A DNA stretch of 64,000 nucleotides from Cymodocea nodosa (GCA_036874045.1 CM072336.1:12085001-12149000); one strand, 5' to 3'; positions 46,496-59,771 are shown, counted from the first letter of the stretch. The notes: generated by a model from the sequence alone, not told the origin. Made by a program: numbers and translations.

Positions 46496-47844
46496 GTGAG
46501 CACATGGATTCGTTCTCCTAGCACTAAATGATTAGTAACAACACCTACACAGGATTATTCAACATAGAGGCATACTAAAATATTTTTTGAATTGAACTTT
46601 AACGAAATCCTTAGGGGTGTAGCTAATCTTTCTTCAAAAGAGAACGAAGATATGACTACTATAGTAGAAAAACCATTAGGGGAAATTATGTATCCTGAAC
46701 TAGTTGATGAACCTTCATGTATTCGATTGCCAAACTTTGAGGGAGATAGGTTTGAACTAAAATCTAATTATATTAGTCAATTGCCACACTTTTATGGATT
46801 AGAAAGAGAAGATGCCTATTATTTCCTTAGAGAATTTAACGAAGTTTGTCAAATGATGAAAATGTCAAACATGAGTATTGATGCTATTAAACTTAGATAT
46901 ATCCCTTTTGCTTTAAAAGACACAGATAAGAGATTGTTATATACTCTATCACCTGATTCAATTTCTGCATGGACTGAATTTTGTTATGTTTTTCTGGAAA
47001 AATATTATCCAACACATCAAACGATTAAAAAGAAAAAGGAAATACTAATGTGTAGCCAAAAACAGGGAGAATCATTCTAGAAATATTTTAAAAGATTTAA
47101 AGATTTACTAACTCAATGTCCACATTATGCAATGAGTAAAACACAATTAACAAGCATAATTTATGAAGGCATAGAAGTTTTAATGAAATTTTTATTAGAA
47201 TCTACTTGTTAGAATGGATTTTTAAAACTGTGTAGTGAAGAAGCATGGGCATATTTAGAAAACTTTGCGAAAAGAACTGCATAGTGGAAAACTCGATTGA
47301 AGCTATTACAAATAAAAGAATATTGCCAAGGAGAATGCATGAAATAGATTCAAGCACTATGCTTGAAGTTAAATTAACTGAATTAACAAAGAAAATAGAA
47401 GAGTTATCATTAAATAAAAAACTAGCAAAAAAGAATGCAAACATTAATGATTTAGATATTATTTATGCTAGAAACCAGAAAGATAACTTTGGAAATTCTT
47501 ATAACCCTAATTGGAGAAATCACCTTAACCTATCTTGGAAAAATAACAATTTCCAAGGAGGAGAAAATATAAATGATAAAAATATAAGTTATGAAACATT
47601 AATTGAATAATGATCTAGAATAGAGAAGTTAAAAAAGATAATTCAACAATTAAACAATCGTCTAGATCTTGTATTTGGAAATGCTGCCATTCAAAATCAA
47701 AATATGAATAGAAATATACCCCCTAGATAGAATGAATCAATAGAAGTTAGACCTATAGGAGGACTACCAATGCAAGCAGTACCTAACCTTGTCAACAGAA
47801 CTGTTAATGAAATTGATACCTCCTATGGGAGGGAAGCTGAATGA
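46496..47844 (+). pseudogene. gag: P3 gag capsid ORF
   Basis: Same protein as in P2 and M2, but the start ATG is GTG. The capsid core is open at 46592-47080 (IRLPNFEGDRFELKSNYI, REFNEVCQMMKM, FALKDTDKRLLY, EKYYPTHQTIKKKKE). Stops follow at 47078 and near 47210 and 47281, with a frameshift in between. YNPNWRNHLNLSWKN is present and the frame ends at the same TGA as in P2. No zinc knuckle. Confidence 0.9.
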
Positions 47845-48021
47845 AGTAGTATAATTGAGCAATTATGTATAATATAGAAAAATATAAAAAGAAAAAAATG
47901 TAAGTTTAATTATAATTAGTAATATCGTAGAGTTATGACCTAACTCCACGAGGGTATGTAAGTAGCTATGTTGATTTTATCTCTGTTAAATTTTTGTTTA
48001 TGTTATATAGAATCACAACAG

Positions 48022-48343
48022 ATGGAATTGATGAAATTACCACTAGATGCACTGCGGGAAATACTGAGTAACTTATCAGCTAAAGATCTATGTAGATTGT
48101 GTAGTGTATCAAAAGAAACTAAAGACTGTGTTAGAGAAAAATATTTTCATGGACTACAAGCTACAAAAATGACTAAGATTAGAGATGGATTTTTATGGAA
48201 GTCATTTAATCATAGTTCAATCAGCTATGAATATCTAAATATGGAAGAAAATGTTGGAATTTCACCCAATACATTAGAAGGAATAGATCATATTATGGGG
48301 ATAGATGAAGGATTAATTATTTACAGAACCAAACCAAGGTATG
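48022..48343 (+). pseudogene. P3 F-box gene, 5' part (F-box domain)
   Basis: MELMKLPLDALREILSNLSA plus CRLCSVSKETKD: an intact F-box, open for 107 codons to the point where LTR-A inserted. The last five bases (GTATG) are the target site, repeated at 50346-50350. The pyrimidine tract and AG before the start are kept. Confidence 0.88.
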
Positions 48344-50345
48344 TGTATTGGATTTGTTAACTTCTGTCTTAAACTTGTTTAAATTGTTTTTATGCTTATA
48401 TAAATAATTACTTTTAGAAGTAAATAAACAACCTTTCACACAAATTAGATATTAATTCCAATTTGTGTTTTAACTACAAGTGCACAGTATATATTGTATT
48501 TGTGTGCAAGTACAAGTCAATCCCACAAAGATTGAGTAGGAATTGTGTACTGTTCCGATTTTTATATTGGAGTTTATATGTGTTCAGTTAAGCACTCCGT
48601 TGAGTTATAGTTAATACAACAGACTTAGTTTGTGGAGTTATGGCCAACTCAACAGACTAACCTCGTGGACTTAAGTTAACTCCATGAGCCTATCTTTCTA
48701 GTTGAATACTGCTATTTAGAGAGGAATTTGGCCAACCATTGGGCGGTTCCACAGAGTGTAAATAACATCAATTAAGCTCTTTAATGTTAGTTAATATTAG
48801 ATTTGTCATTAAGCAACACTAACATTCAGATATTTCAAATAGTAACCATTAAAATCTTTAAGTATCTGTAACGAATCAATTTCAATAAACTATAAAACTA
48901 TTTTCTATTTTCTAAATCAAACAAACATAAAACATTCACAATACTGACAATGATAACATTAATCACGAAACAAAACAAACAATACAATACTTAAATGCTA
49001 AATGTAAACACAGATAATTTGTTGTTTTTGATATTTTTGTTTTGATATGTTCCTGAAGATGAATGAAAGGTGAAATGTAAAAATCTCTATCGACAGTAAA
49101 AGCTTCCATCACTACATGCGACACGATTACACCACTGAAAACTTAATCACTTACAATCTTGCCTCCTCTCCCTATAGAATCACGAATCCAAAATTGTAAG
49201 ATGATCTCCTCTTCAGCATACTGGCATCAACCCGAAACCAAGGCTAGAAGCTTTACGATCTCTAGAGATATGAGTCGGTGCTTGGTGAAAATGGCTTCCC
49301 TTCCCACGACGCGATCACTCCTCACAATGGTTGTCAGTCACCATGTTTGGCTCGTAATCAACCCAACATTAAGAAAGTATCCTCACAAACCTCCGATGGT
49401 TGGTGATTTTAGTGGTGGTGTGGAGCTTTAGGGAACTTCCAATGCTTCCTGTAGTTAGCACAGTTCTTCACCTCTACGCACACACTTTCTTCGTCTTTCT
49501 CCTCTTCTTTTATATTTCTTTCAGTAGTAACTACTTTTGCTTAATTGATCGGTTGGATTTTCTTCATTCATATCAATGATGGTGATTTCTTCTTCATTCC
49601 ATGAGTGAATTCCTACGTGATATGTGTAATCGTGGTTTTACTTCGAATGTCCTGTTTTTGCAACCGCTATAGTGGCATATTAGAAAATAAATGGTCCATG
49701 GAGTTACAGATAACTCAATAGACTTACTTTGTTGATTTAACTATAAAACACATGACTGAACATATCTGTTCATTAGTCATTTTATAAAACTAGAACAATT
49801 ATCTATCCATGCGTATAAAAACTCAAAAAGTTATCCAACTCTTCGATTTTGATTACCGAACACACATGGAAAACATGTGACAACTTAAAACATTAAAAAC
49901 ACACGTGCAGATAACTTAACTATACGAGTTCAGATATTTTGGATACTTACAACCTTCATTATCCAATGCTTAGATGCATTTCAGATAGTTACCAGATAAC
50001 TTACCGAAAATTCACTTAAGTCATACATTATGGTTACAACACGTGTACTCCAGGAAATAATAAAATAATCTTTAAGCATTTAAAACATAAATGTTTGGTA
50101 CATTCAATATAACTCTCCGAAATAACAGAAAATTTAGATACTTAGCAATTAAAAACCTGTAATTCACCGATAATTCAGAAATGTACTTAATTAATGTTAA
50201 TTCCTTGAAATTATGCAGATTCTTTCATTAAAGCATATAACAGTGCAATTATAACATAATGGCTTAATTCTCAGATGATAAGCTAAATATTATGCAATTA
50301 ACCATCATTTAACCCTTAATATTATGCACTTTTTCATTCTAAATA
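48344..50345 (-). mobile_element. Solo LTR-A inserted antisense in the P3 F-box gene
   Basis: 2002 bp, flanked by the perfect TSD GTATG (48339-48343 and 50346-50350). On the minus strand it begins TATTTAGAATG (TG mutated to TA) and ends ...CCAATACA. No internal sequence remains. It would disrupt the F-box gene and put an antisense promoter in it. Confidence 0.92.
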
Positions 50346-50350
50346 GTATG

Positions 50351-51039
50351 CAATTTTGTTATTTAATATTTTGATTAGAACTAGAGAAGAATGGAATATA
50401 GGAAGGCCTAATACATTTAAAGTGCCAACTGAAAATTGTGGGTCAGCTTTAACATTTTCTGATAAAAATTCAACCATTCCAGAAAAATTGTATTACTAGA
50501 GACCAATTGGAAATTGGGATGAGGATTTATGCTTAAGTGTGTATAATTTTCTAAATAGATCTTGGACTAAAAATACTATGATATATCTAAGACAGAAAAC
50601 ATTAATTAACAACATACATGTCATACTTGATGGATATATATATTTAGTGTCAGATATATCAGTTGCATTTAGATCTGATTTATACATAGTAAACATAGAT
50701 AGTTATGATAATGACTTTATAGAAATATTGCCTATACCGAGTGATATAGCTAAATCACCGTTTACAGAATATGATAAAATTTAATTAGGAATGTGGTATA
50801 ATGAATATGATGATCCTACTTTATGTCTGATAAGATGGTGGGATGAATTAATGAAATTTCAAATATGGATTATGAAAGACCTAAATGAATGGAAGTGGGA
50901 AGAGAAATATATTAAAATATATGTAGAAATAGAAACACCTACATTACCTTGGAACAAAAGAAGATCTCTATTTGCATTTCAATTCATTAATGGTAATACA
51001 CTTATATTTAGTATTGATAACATACTGCAAGTTTTTTAG
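50351..51039 (+). pseudogene. P3 F-box gene, 3' part (F-box-associated domain), 3'-truncated
   Basis: Continues the frame after the solo LTR: EEWNIGRPN (the Trp missing in P2 is present), WWDELMKFQIWIMKDLNEW and FSIDNILQV. Stops at about 50498 (Trp to TAG) and 50782 (Gln to TAA). At about 51027 the homology to P2 ends; the remaining C-terminus and the whole 3' UTR and 3' LTR of P3 have been replaced by the copia-like sequence. Confidence 0.87.
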
Positions 51040-51451
51040 ATTCATAAAAAGAATATTAGAATAGTTCACAATGTTCTCAAGATGATGTTATATATGTTAA
51101 GGTTTAGCTTGTGTGTTGTCTTCAGAAGGTTTCAGTTGAAAGCATTCGAAACTTGTTTTTAGTAAAGTGTACTAACTGAACGTTATGTTATGTAAGGTAA
51201 CGTGAAAAACTGCCTCTAGACAGCGTTTTACTCGTTAGGTTAGTTAACTCAACGAGTTATGCTTAAATATTTCGGGTACCTTGATTGAATAAACTATATT
51301 CAATATTCATTTAAAATCCAAACCCGACTTATATACACATTGAGTTAGTCACCTAAAACCCTATTTAAACACTTATTACACGGGCACTTCGGTTATTCAT
51401 AAACTTTGTCTAGAAAATCTTTCTCGCTTGTTGCTGTTACAACCTACGACG
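51040..51451 (+). other. Upstream region of the copia-associated ORF
   Basis: Non-coding. It contains AACTCAACGAGTT and CATTGAGTTAG motifs related to those of the LTRs. The left edge is a non-homologous junction with P3; no 5' LTR-B is present. Confidence 0.45.
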
Positions 51452-53729
51452 ATGGTCTCTAAGTTCTACAAGGGTCGTGGCAAAGGAAAAGGTAAAGGCA
51501 GAGGAGATGGAAAAGGAAAAGAAATAGACCATGATGAAGTTCCACGAGCTTGGTTTAAGAAAATACTTCAAGTGGACAAAAGGTTGGTAGAAATTTATAG
51601 TGATTACTTCTTTCCTGAAGGAATACTGAATAAAGTTAGATTAGAACTTCATAACACTAATGAAAGTATTAAATACATGGGTATTCGAAGCAAGTTTGAT
51701 AGGGAATACAGAATGAAGTGTGCTGAAATTGCATTTTTAGAACAGTATGCAAAATATTTGGAAAAATGTGTAGGTACATCAACTAGAATTCCTCAAATAC
51801 CTATAAACGGTATAAGATTACATGCATTTGAGGAAGAACATAAATCTGCTATTCCTACTCCTTTGTATTCAACAGAGAAATAAACAAATATTGTTGTGGA
51901 TAAAAGAAAAGTTGAAGGTCTTCAAAAGGCAGTAGCAATAGAAAGTGCCTTAGAAGAATTAAACCAGAAAACTTTTATGGAACAATTTCAAAAGAAAACA
52001 ACAATACTTGAAGAAGAGAGACTGACTTATTATAGAAAAAGAAAAATCAGAAAAATTATGTCTAAGGAAACAAAGTCTACTGGAAAAGAAAAATCAGATG
52101 AGCATTTATTTCCAAAGGACAATGTATGTCTAGACATTGTTCCTTATAGTGCATCTGATAAACTCATCAATTCCGAGCATACAAAAACTGATGAAGATCA
52201 TGAGACTTTATTTTCTCTTACTAGAAAACTTGAAAAGAAATCCAAGTCAAATATGAGTTCAAGTTTTTCTATTAGTTCAAGCCTTGATGATGTAGAAATT
52301 GAAAAATAAGAGCATCAGGCAACTAACATAGAACAAGTTATTGCAGATATAATTGACAATGTTGAGGTAGTAACTAGTTCACTAGCTGAATTGTCTAGAG
52401 TAGCGAATATTGAAAAAGTTAAGACTCTAGAAGAGCTTAATGTCAATCAGTCTTCTTCAGAATCTATAGAAATAGAGTTTGAGAATTCACAGCATGTATC
52501 AATGGAGATATCTGTTGAACAAAATGAACAATTACAAACAGATACACCAGCTATAGAATTTGTGGAACCATTGCACTCTAGACATTCTATAGAGACTAAA
52601 CATATGAATGTTGAGCATATTGAAGATGTTCCTTACAATGTTGGAGCTAAAAAATCAAGCTTACATAGGCAGCTTCAAGAAAATATTTTCACAGAGGAAC
52701 AACATGACATTCATTTTGAAGAAGAGGTTCTTGAAGATGAATTAAACTCTAAATCAAGGCTTCAGGTATCACCTTCTTTGTGTACAATATTACAAATTCA
52801 AGGTAATTCAATTCATTTTAGATCTGAGGAAGCATTGCAGAAATACAATAATCTGATTACATGTTAGATTTTGCATGCTCATCCAATAAAATTCATAAAT
52901 TTGATGGAAATAAGAGATCTATTTGAGTTTTAAGGCCTAATTCAGTTCTTCCCAGTTGGAACATAATGGAAACAATATAAAGAGCTTCTTGCAGCCTTTT
53001 ATAGCAATCTGGTCAAGAATGATAATCTACTGAAAACTCAAATAAATCAACAAGAGTTCTCATTGTCTCCTGAATTAATTTTTGAAGTTTTGGGATTAAA
53101 GAATGAAGGTGTTGTTATTATAAATAGATTTGACATGATCAAACAACTGAATGGGATATTCACTCACTATCAAAGATTCCAGATGTATATATTGAAATGA
53201 GGTTAATGGAAAATCTGAATGCAGAGGCTAGATTTATTGCAAATATATTGCATGCCAATTTATTTCAAAGAGTCGGACACAATATGGAAGTCAGTAGAAG
53301 CTATTTATATGCAACTTATGGTTTGTTGAATAAAATTCAAATCAATTGGTTTGATGTTTTCATTTCTCAACTACAGCATATGAGTTCAAAGTCATTTTTT
53401 TTGGTGATGCTGTATGTAGACTCCTTGCAAACCAATTGAATTTATCTAACTGGCCCTTTGAAACTAAAGGCATGAGAGCTTTTAGTGTACAAGATTTGCA
53501 AAAATTCCAAGCCATGCATCAACCTCAACCTCATCAACAACAACAACAACCAGCTGAATGTATAGAATAGATTCAACCACAACAGCCTAGTTATTTAGAT
53601 CGAGCAGAACAACAACCCCAACTACCTCCTTCCTTAGATGATGTGCTTAATGACATCAGAAATGATATTAGGCATCTAGGAGATAAAATATGTAATGCTA
53701 TAAGTGATATACTTAGGAGGAATAGATAA
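51452..53729 (+). pseudogene. Accessory ORF of the copia-like (LTR-B) element, homologous to ORFX
   Basis: About 750 codons. It starts MVSKFYKGRGKGKGKGRG, a basic Gly/Lys-rich N-terminus that could bind nucleic acid. A long charged, probably disordered region follows, then a C-terminal domain parallel to ORFX: MEIRDLFEF, AAFYSNL, LGLKNEGVVI, LMENLNAEARFIANIL, then YLYATYGLLNKIQINWFDVF. The tail is Gln/Pro-rich (QPHQQQQQP). Stops near 51881, 52307, 52865, 52931 and 53565, and frameshifts near 53190 and 53400. It stands before a PPT and LTR-B, the place of the extra 3' ORF in SIRE/Maximus copia elements. Pol is absent. Function unknown. Confidence 0.75.
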
Positions 53730-54250
53730 CTATTTGTTTGCTTGTTTCTGAATACAAAATGTAATGTTTGTATTTCTTGTTTTCTTATTTGAACAATACA
53801 TTTTTCTGTAAATGGTTCAATTTGTATTTATGTTTACAAAAAGTTGAGCTGTATACCCTTGTCTCTTGATTTATATACTATGTAATCATCTTTTTGATTA
53901 ATGACAAAAAGGGGGAGAAATGTTTATAAATTCAAAAGAAGAAGATGATTATGATTTTAAGTGCATATATTATAAAGAGAGTTGATATTTAAGTGGTTAT
54001 TGTAATCTGACAGATGATAATGTAATCTAAAAGATAATTATATGGTTATTAAAATCAAAAAGATACTTATGTACTTATTGACATCTGAAAGTTTTATCTT
54101 TGAGAGGTGAATTTTACACAAATAATAGAAATAAGTTTAAATGAACTTAAGTCAACAAACTTGTTTGTTGAATTAAAAGTTAGCCCAACGAAGGTGCTTT
54201 GTTGAGTTAAAATATATTTCATAATTGATTTAATATGGTTTTGTCATCAT
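53730..54250 (+). other. 3' UTR of the copia-like element
   Basis: AT-rich and non-coding, with a first AAAAAGGGGGAGAAAT purine tract near 53907 preceded by TTAATGAC, and a second at the LTR border. A GCCCAACGAAGG / GTTGAGTTA pair lies near 54183-54210. Confidence 0.55.
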
Positions 54251-54265
54251 CAAAAAGGGGGAGAT
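54251..54265 (+). other. Polypurine tract of the LTR-B element
   Basis: CAAAAAGGGGGAGAT after TTGTCATCAT, directly before the LTR start; a typical copia-type (SIRE-like) PPT context. Confidence 0.85.
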
Positions 54266-55840
54266 TGTTGAGTATTTTGTTTTGATGATGTGTGCTGAAT
54301 GAAAGTAATCATATTTGCTCAATTACTATTGCTTGTGAAAAGAAATTAAAAACATCAATTAATACAGAAAAAGCTTACTGATATAAATACTTGTCTATGT
54401 TGGATCTAAAATTATATTAAGTTAAATAACTAGTCGTTTCATTGCATTAATTTCTCATTTAACTAAACGTTAAGATAACGTGTGTTTTTATTGAAAAACA
54501 TGATATGTTTTAAACTTATATCTTCTATATCATGAACAATGCACGTTTAGACAACTCGTTAAGTTAGAATGTTATTTATATAGAGGTCATGTGAGAACTC
54601 GTTAAGTTAGAGGCTTAAAGGTTAAAATAGGTCACGTGAGAACTCGTTAAGTTAGTGAGTAAAAAAAGAGACGAACTCGTTAAGTTAGTGTTGTACACAT
54701 GGTGAAATTAAAGGTTACGAATGTTATATTATATCACGTGAGGTGCACATGTTTAACTCGTTAAGTTAACATAACTGCACGCGTTGAGTTGCTATATTAA
54801 ACACTAAGGCAACACGTTAGGTTAGCGTTATAAACTTAAGTTGTTATTTCTACACGTGGTAAATTCTCATTATAAAAGTATTTGTTTATTACTGGTTCGT
54901 TGAGTTATCTGTAACACAATGGAGTTGGTTCATTGAGTTATCATAACACCACAAAGCTAGTTCGTTGAGTTATCGTAACATCACAGACTTAGTTCGTTGA
55001 GTTAGCTACAGTACTTGTCACGTGAGTTGGCACATGAGGAACTCATTAAGTTAGAAACGTTAAGTTATATATCTACTTGTGTTACTCATTTAGTTAACAT
55101 TAAAGTAACGACTTCTTATTACACTTGATGAAAAATTTTGGACGAGAAAGTTTATTTTGCAGGAAATTTTTCAAAGATCCAGGATTGATAATTAAAGAAA
55201 ATTTGAAATGTAAACGTGGGTCAGAACGTGTATTTCGATGAAGGAAAAAGAGAAGACATGAAGAAGTGGAAAACTAGCAGTGATTAAACGTGGAGGATAT
55301 GCATGAAATGAAGATACAATATAAAAGGCATAGAATTCTCGTTGATCAACAATCCCTGCACACCAAACGAAAAATCTTTTCAGGGATCAAAAACACTCTT
55401 CAAGGAAAAGCTCTCAAATGAAAGAAAATTCAGTGACGTAGAAAAGGTCAGATTTATGTCACTAAAGATCTGAAGTATCAACAGAAAGCAAATTCGGTGA
55501 AGTAGAGAAAGACAAGATATTTGTCACTAAAGAATTGCTGAAGAAGAAAAAGAAGAAGAAGAAGAAAGATCGCAAATAGGGAGAAATGTTTTAAATTCTG
55601 CATATTAGTTTTCCCTATTTGTAGTTAGAGAATTGGATAGATGAAACATGGTATCGATATATAATTGCATCTACAATTTCTGAGGAGAATTGAATTGTAT
55701 ATTGTAATTGAAACCTTGAAATAAATGATTTTATAAAAACAATGTCTCGACTTGTTTTTGAGTTTTGAAGTTTCAATTATAATCGAAAAAAGTTGAAAAA
55801 CACAATTCACCCCCCTCTTGTGTAGCCATATGATCCTACA
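54266..55840 (+). mobile_element. LTR-B: 3' LTR of the copia-like element
   Basis: 1575 bp, TGTTGAGTATTTTG...GATCCTACA, following the PPT. It is collinear with the solo copy at 5277-6893. The right flank TAAGC (55841-55845) lies inside LTR-A; the matching left flank is gone. Confidence 0.9.
55320..55326 (+). promoter_or_regulatory. Putative TATA box of LTR-B (second copy)
   Basis: TATAAAAGG at the same place as in the solo LTR-B. Confidence 0.5.
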
Positions 55841-57266
55841 TAAGCTTATAAGTTATTTCTTTATTGCATGTGTTTTATAGTTAAATCAATGAAGTAAGTC
55901 CGTTGAGTTACACTAACTCCACGGACCATTTATTTTCTAACATACCACTATAGCAGTTGTAGAAATAGGAAATTCAAAGGAAAGCCATGATTGCACGTAT
56001 CATGCAAGAATTCACTCATGGAATGAAGAGGAAATCACCATCATTGATATAAATGAAGGAAATCCAACCCATCATTTAAGCAAAAGTAGTTACTATTGAA
56101 AGAAATATAAAAGAAGAGGAGAAAGATGAAGAAAAAGTGTAGGGAGAGAGGTGGAGAACCGTGCTAACTACAGGAAGCGTCGGAAGTTCCCTGAAGCTCC
56201 ACAACACCACCAAAATCACCAACCATTGGAGGTCTGTGAGGATACTTTCTGAATGTCGGGTCAATTTCGAGTCAAACACGGTGACTGACAACCACTGTGA
56301 GGAGTGATCATGTCGTAAGAAGGAAAACCATTTTCACCAAGCACCGACTCATACCTTAGGAGATCATAAAGCTACTAGCCTTGGTTTCAGGTTGATGTTA
56401 GTATACTGAAGAGGAGATCAACTTACAAGTCTTGGTTCGTGATTCTATAGGGAGAGGAGGCAAGATTGTAAGTGATTAAGTTTTCAGTGGTGTAATTGCA
56501 TCACATGTAGTGACGAAAGTTTTTAGTGTCGATAGAGATTTTAACATTCCACCTTTTAGTCATCTTTAGAAACATATCAAAACAAAAAAATACCAAAAAT
56601 AACTAATTATCTGTGTTTACATTTAGTATTAAAGTGTTGTATTGTTTGTTTTGTACTGTGTTTAATGTTATCATTGTCAGTATTGTGATTGTTTTATGTT
56701 TGTTTGATTCAGAGAAGAGAAAATAGTTTTATTGTTTACTGAACTTGATTCATACAGAATACTAAAAATTTTAATGGTTACTATTTGAAATATCTGAATG
56801 TTCGTATTGCTTAATGACAAATCTCAGATTAACTAACATTAAAGAGCTTAATTGATGTTATTTACATTCTATGGAACCGCCCAATGGTTGGCCGAATTCC
56901 TTTGTGAATAATAATATTTAACTGGAAAGGTAAGCTCATGGAGTTAACTTAAGTCCACGAAGTTAGTCTGTTGAGTTAACCATAACTCCATGAACTAAGT
57001 CCGTTGAGTTAACTATAACTGAACAAAGTACTTAACTAAACACATATAAACTCCATTATAAAAATCGGAATAGTATACAATTCTTACTCAATCTTTGTGA
57101 GATCGACCTGTACTTGCACGCAAATACAATATACACTATGCACTTGTAGTTAAAAAATACAAATTGGACTTAATATCTAATTTATGTGAAAATTTGTTTG
57201 TTTACTTCTAAAAGAATTTATTAATATAAGCATAAAAACAAATCAAACAGATTTTCACACCGAACA
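55841..57266 (+). mobile_element. LTR-A: 5' LTR of P4, 5'-truncated by the copia-like element
   Basis: Starts mid-U3 (TAAGCTTATAAGTTATTTC), contains TATA box, R and U5, and ends ...CACACCGAACA before a PBS. The first roughly 600 bp are missing, lost with the 5' half of the copia-like insertion. Confidence 0.88.
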
Positions 57267-57273
57267 AGTTTTC

Positions 57274-57291
57274 TGATGCCATTGCCAGGGA
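57274..57291 (+). other. Degenerate primer-binding site of P4
   Basis: TGATGCCATTGCCAGGGA, a tRNA-Asp-type PBS with three C/G positions changed to A/T compared with P2, in line with C-to-T and G-to-A decay. Confidence 0.75.
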
Positions 57292-57373
57292 TTGAGAAGT
57301 TAAGCAACTATGAGTGTTGTTTTATTTTAATAGCAGAGGAAGTGTTGTATGTTTTTATTATATAATTGAGAAT

Positions 57374-59771
57374 ATAGCATATGCTTATGCTCAAAGATTT
57401 TTGAAAGCTATAGTTAGCATATGTGAATTCTGCAATTTGGAAGGTCATGACATCTCTGATTGTTTGAAACTGAGATGATTGCAGATGGTTAAATCACATG
57501 AACAACAAATGAATTATATTCAATATAATAGAACTGAGTATGAGAATCCTATAGTTTACTCAACTAATGGTCAGTTTAGAACAAGTAATATGTTGAGAGA
57601 TAAGGAAGTTTGTGATAGGTATGACAAACTTGAGCGTAGTTTAGAGTGAAACATGGACAAACTGGAACAATACATGTGTCAGCAACAAGAAGTCAACCAA
57701 TTAAATTATAGGGAAGAATATTCAGAACTTAGAATTGATATCATATAGGAAACTAAAAATCCATAATGAAAATTGATCAAAAATTGAATGCAATGAGACT
57801 AGATGATCTGGAAAGAAAGCTAAAAGCACTTAATGAATTAGCAATGAAATTACAAGTTATGCAATAAGAAAATATAAATGAAAACTTTAATGTTACAGAT
57901 TTACGTAATTTGCAAGACATACAAACAAAAGAAAATACTAATGCAATAGAATTTAAAGAATGCAAGTTAAAATTAAAAACAATTGAAGATCAAATTTATG
58001 AAAATGAAATACAAGAACATCATGAAAGTAATGAAAATCTGGAAGATCTATGTATAACATTAAGATCTGGAACTGATATGCCACCAAGAACTCAAAAAGA
58101 AAGCCTTGTGAAGGTGGATAAGAACAAAATTAAAGATGATAATGAAAACTTACTATCTAAAAATTTAGAAGACAATGAAGAAAAATTTAGATTTGAAAAT
58201 GAGATGAAAAATGATCAAACAAATGAAATGACAGGAAAAGAATCTTGTAAATCACAATCATTAGCACCCTATCCTGAAAAATTACAACAAATATTTCCTG
58301 AAAAACAAGAAAAAATTAAAGAAATTTTTGAAAAAGTACAAGTTAACATTCCTTTGTTAGACTTATTGCAGAAAATGCCACCTTGTGCGGAATTTCTTAA
58401 GGATTGGTGTACTAAGAAAAGAAAGCGAAAAGTTTTAAGGAAAGTCTTTTTAGTTGAGCAAAGTAGTTCTCTATTTCTGCCACAAATTCCTAAAAAGTTA
58501 TCTGATTTAGGAATCCCTATTATATCATGCAACATAGGAAATACCATTCTAGAAAGAACCTTAATAGACCTAGGTGCATGTATAAATGTTATGCCTAGTG
58601 ATATATTTGCATCCTTAGGATTAGAAGGCTTAATCCCTACTAGGATTGTCATTCAATTAGTTGATAGAAGTATAAGATACCCTAGAGGAAAAATAGAAGA
58701 TGTCCTAATTAAAATCAAAAACTTCATATATCCTATTGATATTGTGATATTAGATTCCCAACAAATTAAGCATCATAATCATGATACATCTTTAATTTTG
58801 GGAAGGTCATTCTTAGCAACATCAGGGGCTGTTATAAATTGTAAAACTAGAGTAATGAAGTTATCATATGGTAATGAGGATAGTCAATTAAACATTTTCA
58901 AACCAGAAAAGTTTAAGGAGTTAGAAATATCCTTACATACTATAGACATTCTAGAGGATGAAGGAGATATGCTAGATGATGTGATTCAAGAAGAATTAAA
59001 TAGGCAATTAGATTTTGAAACTTTAGAAGTAAGTGAAAGCATAGATGTAGAGGGAGATTAAGTAGAGGATAATATAGAAGATGAAAATGTTAAATTAAGA
59101 GCTCTAGCTTCTGATGGTCAACATTTAGATTTAAAACTTTTACCTCCTAAATTAACCTATATATTTTTAGAAGAAAAACGAACATGTCCAATCATTATTG
59201 CTTCAGATTTAAAAGAGGATCAAATTTCTAAATTAAAAAATGTAGTAAAAACTTATAAAGAAGTAATAGGATAGACTATGACTGATATAAAAGGGTTAAG
59301 TGCAACTTTATGCTGTCACCACATATATTTAGAAGAGAATGCTAAACCAATTAAAATTCCTGAGAGGAGATTAAATCCAAACCTTAAAGAAGTAGTTAGG
59401 AAGGAAATAGTGAAATACTTAGATAATGACAATTTATCTGATTTCTGATAGCTTATGGGTTAGTCCAATCCATGTAGTTCCCAAGAAATCAGGATTAACA
59501 ATTATTAGGAATGAAAGTCAAGATTTGATACCTACTAGAATTCAATCAGGCTAAAGAGTGTGTATTGATTATAGGAAGCTGAATGCTGTGACTAGGAAAT
59601 ATCATTTTTCCTTACCTTTTATAGACCAAATGCTAGAGAAATTAGCAAGGCAAGAATATTTTTGTTTCCTAGATGGGCATTCAGGATATAACCAAGTTCC
59701 AGTAGCATTAGAGGATCAAGAGAAAACAACTTTCACATGTCCTAATGGAACTTATGCTTTTAAGAGGATGC
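57374..59771 (+). pseudogene. pol: P4 polyprotein remnant: zinc knuckle, protease, N-terminal RT
   Basis: Same start context as P1 and P2, but ATG is ATA. The CCHC knuckle (CEFCNLEGHDISDC) is intact. The stretch 57910-59061 is one open frame of 383 codons: linker, CITLRSG, AEFLKDWCTKKRKRKVLRKV, protease with DLGACIN and LILGRSFLATSG. It is the best protease copy here and shows which codons became stops in P1 and P2. Stops follow at 59059 and about 59272, with a 1-bp change near 59430. RT begins with IDYRKLNA and FIDQMLEKL and is cut within TYAFKRM by LTR-C, so the FMDD region and everything downstream are absent. Confidence 0.92.

Noticed and set aside
49159..49431. Short frame in the LTR-A R/U5 block (also minus strand near 63682-63879)
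   Set aside because: It lies in the conserved non-coding LTR region and appears on different strands relative to the element in different copies, with no consistent protein.
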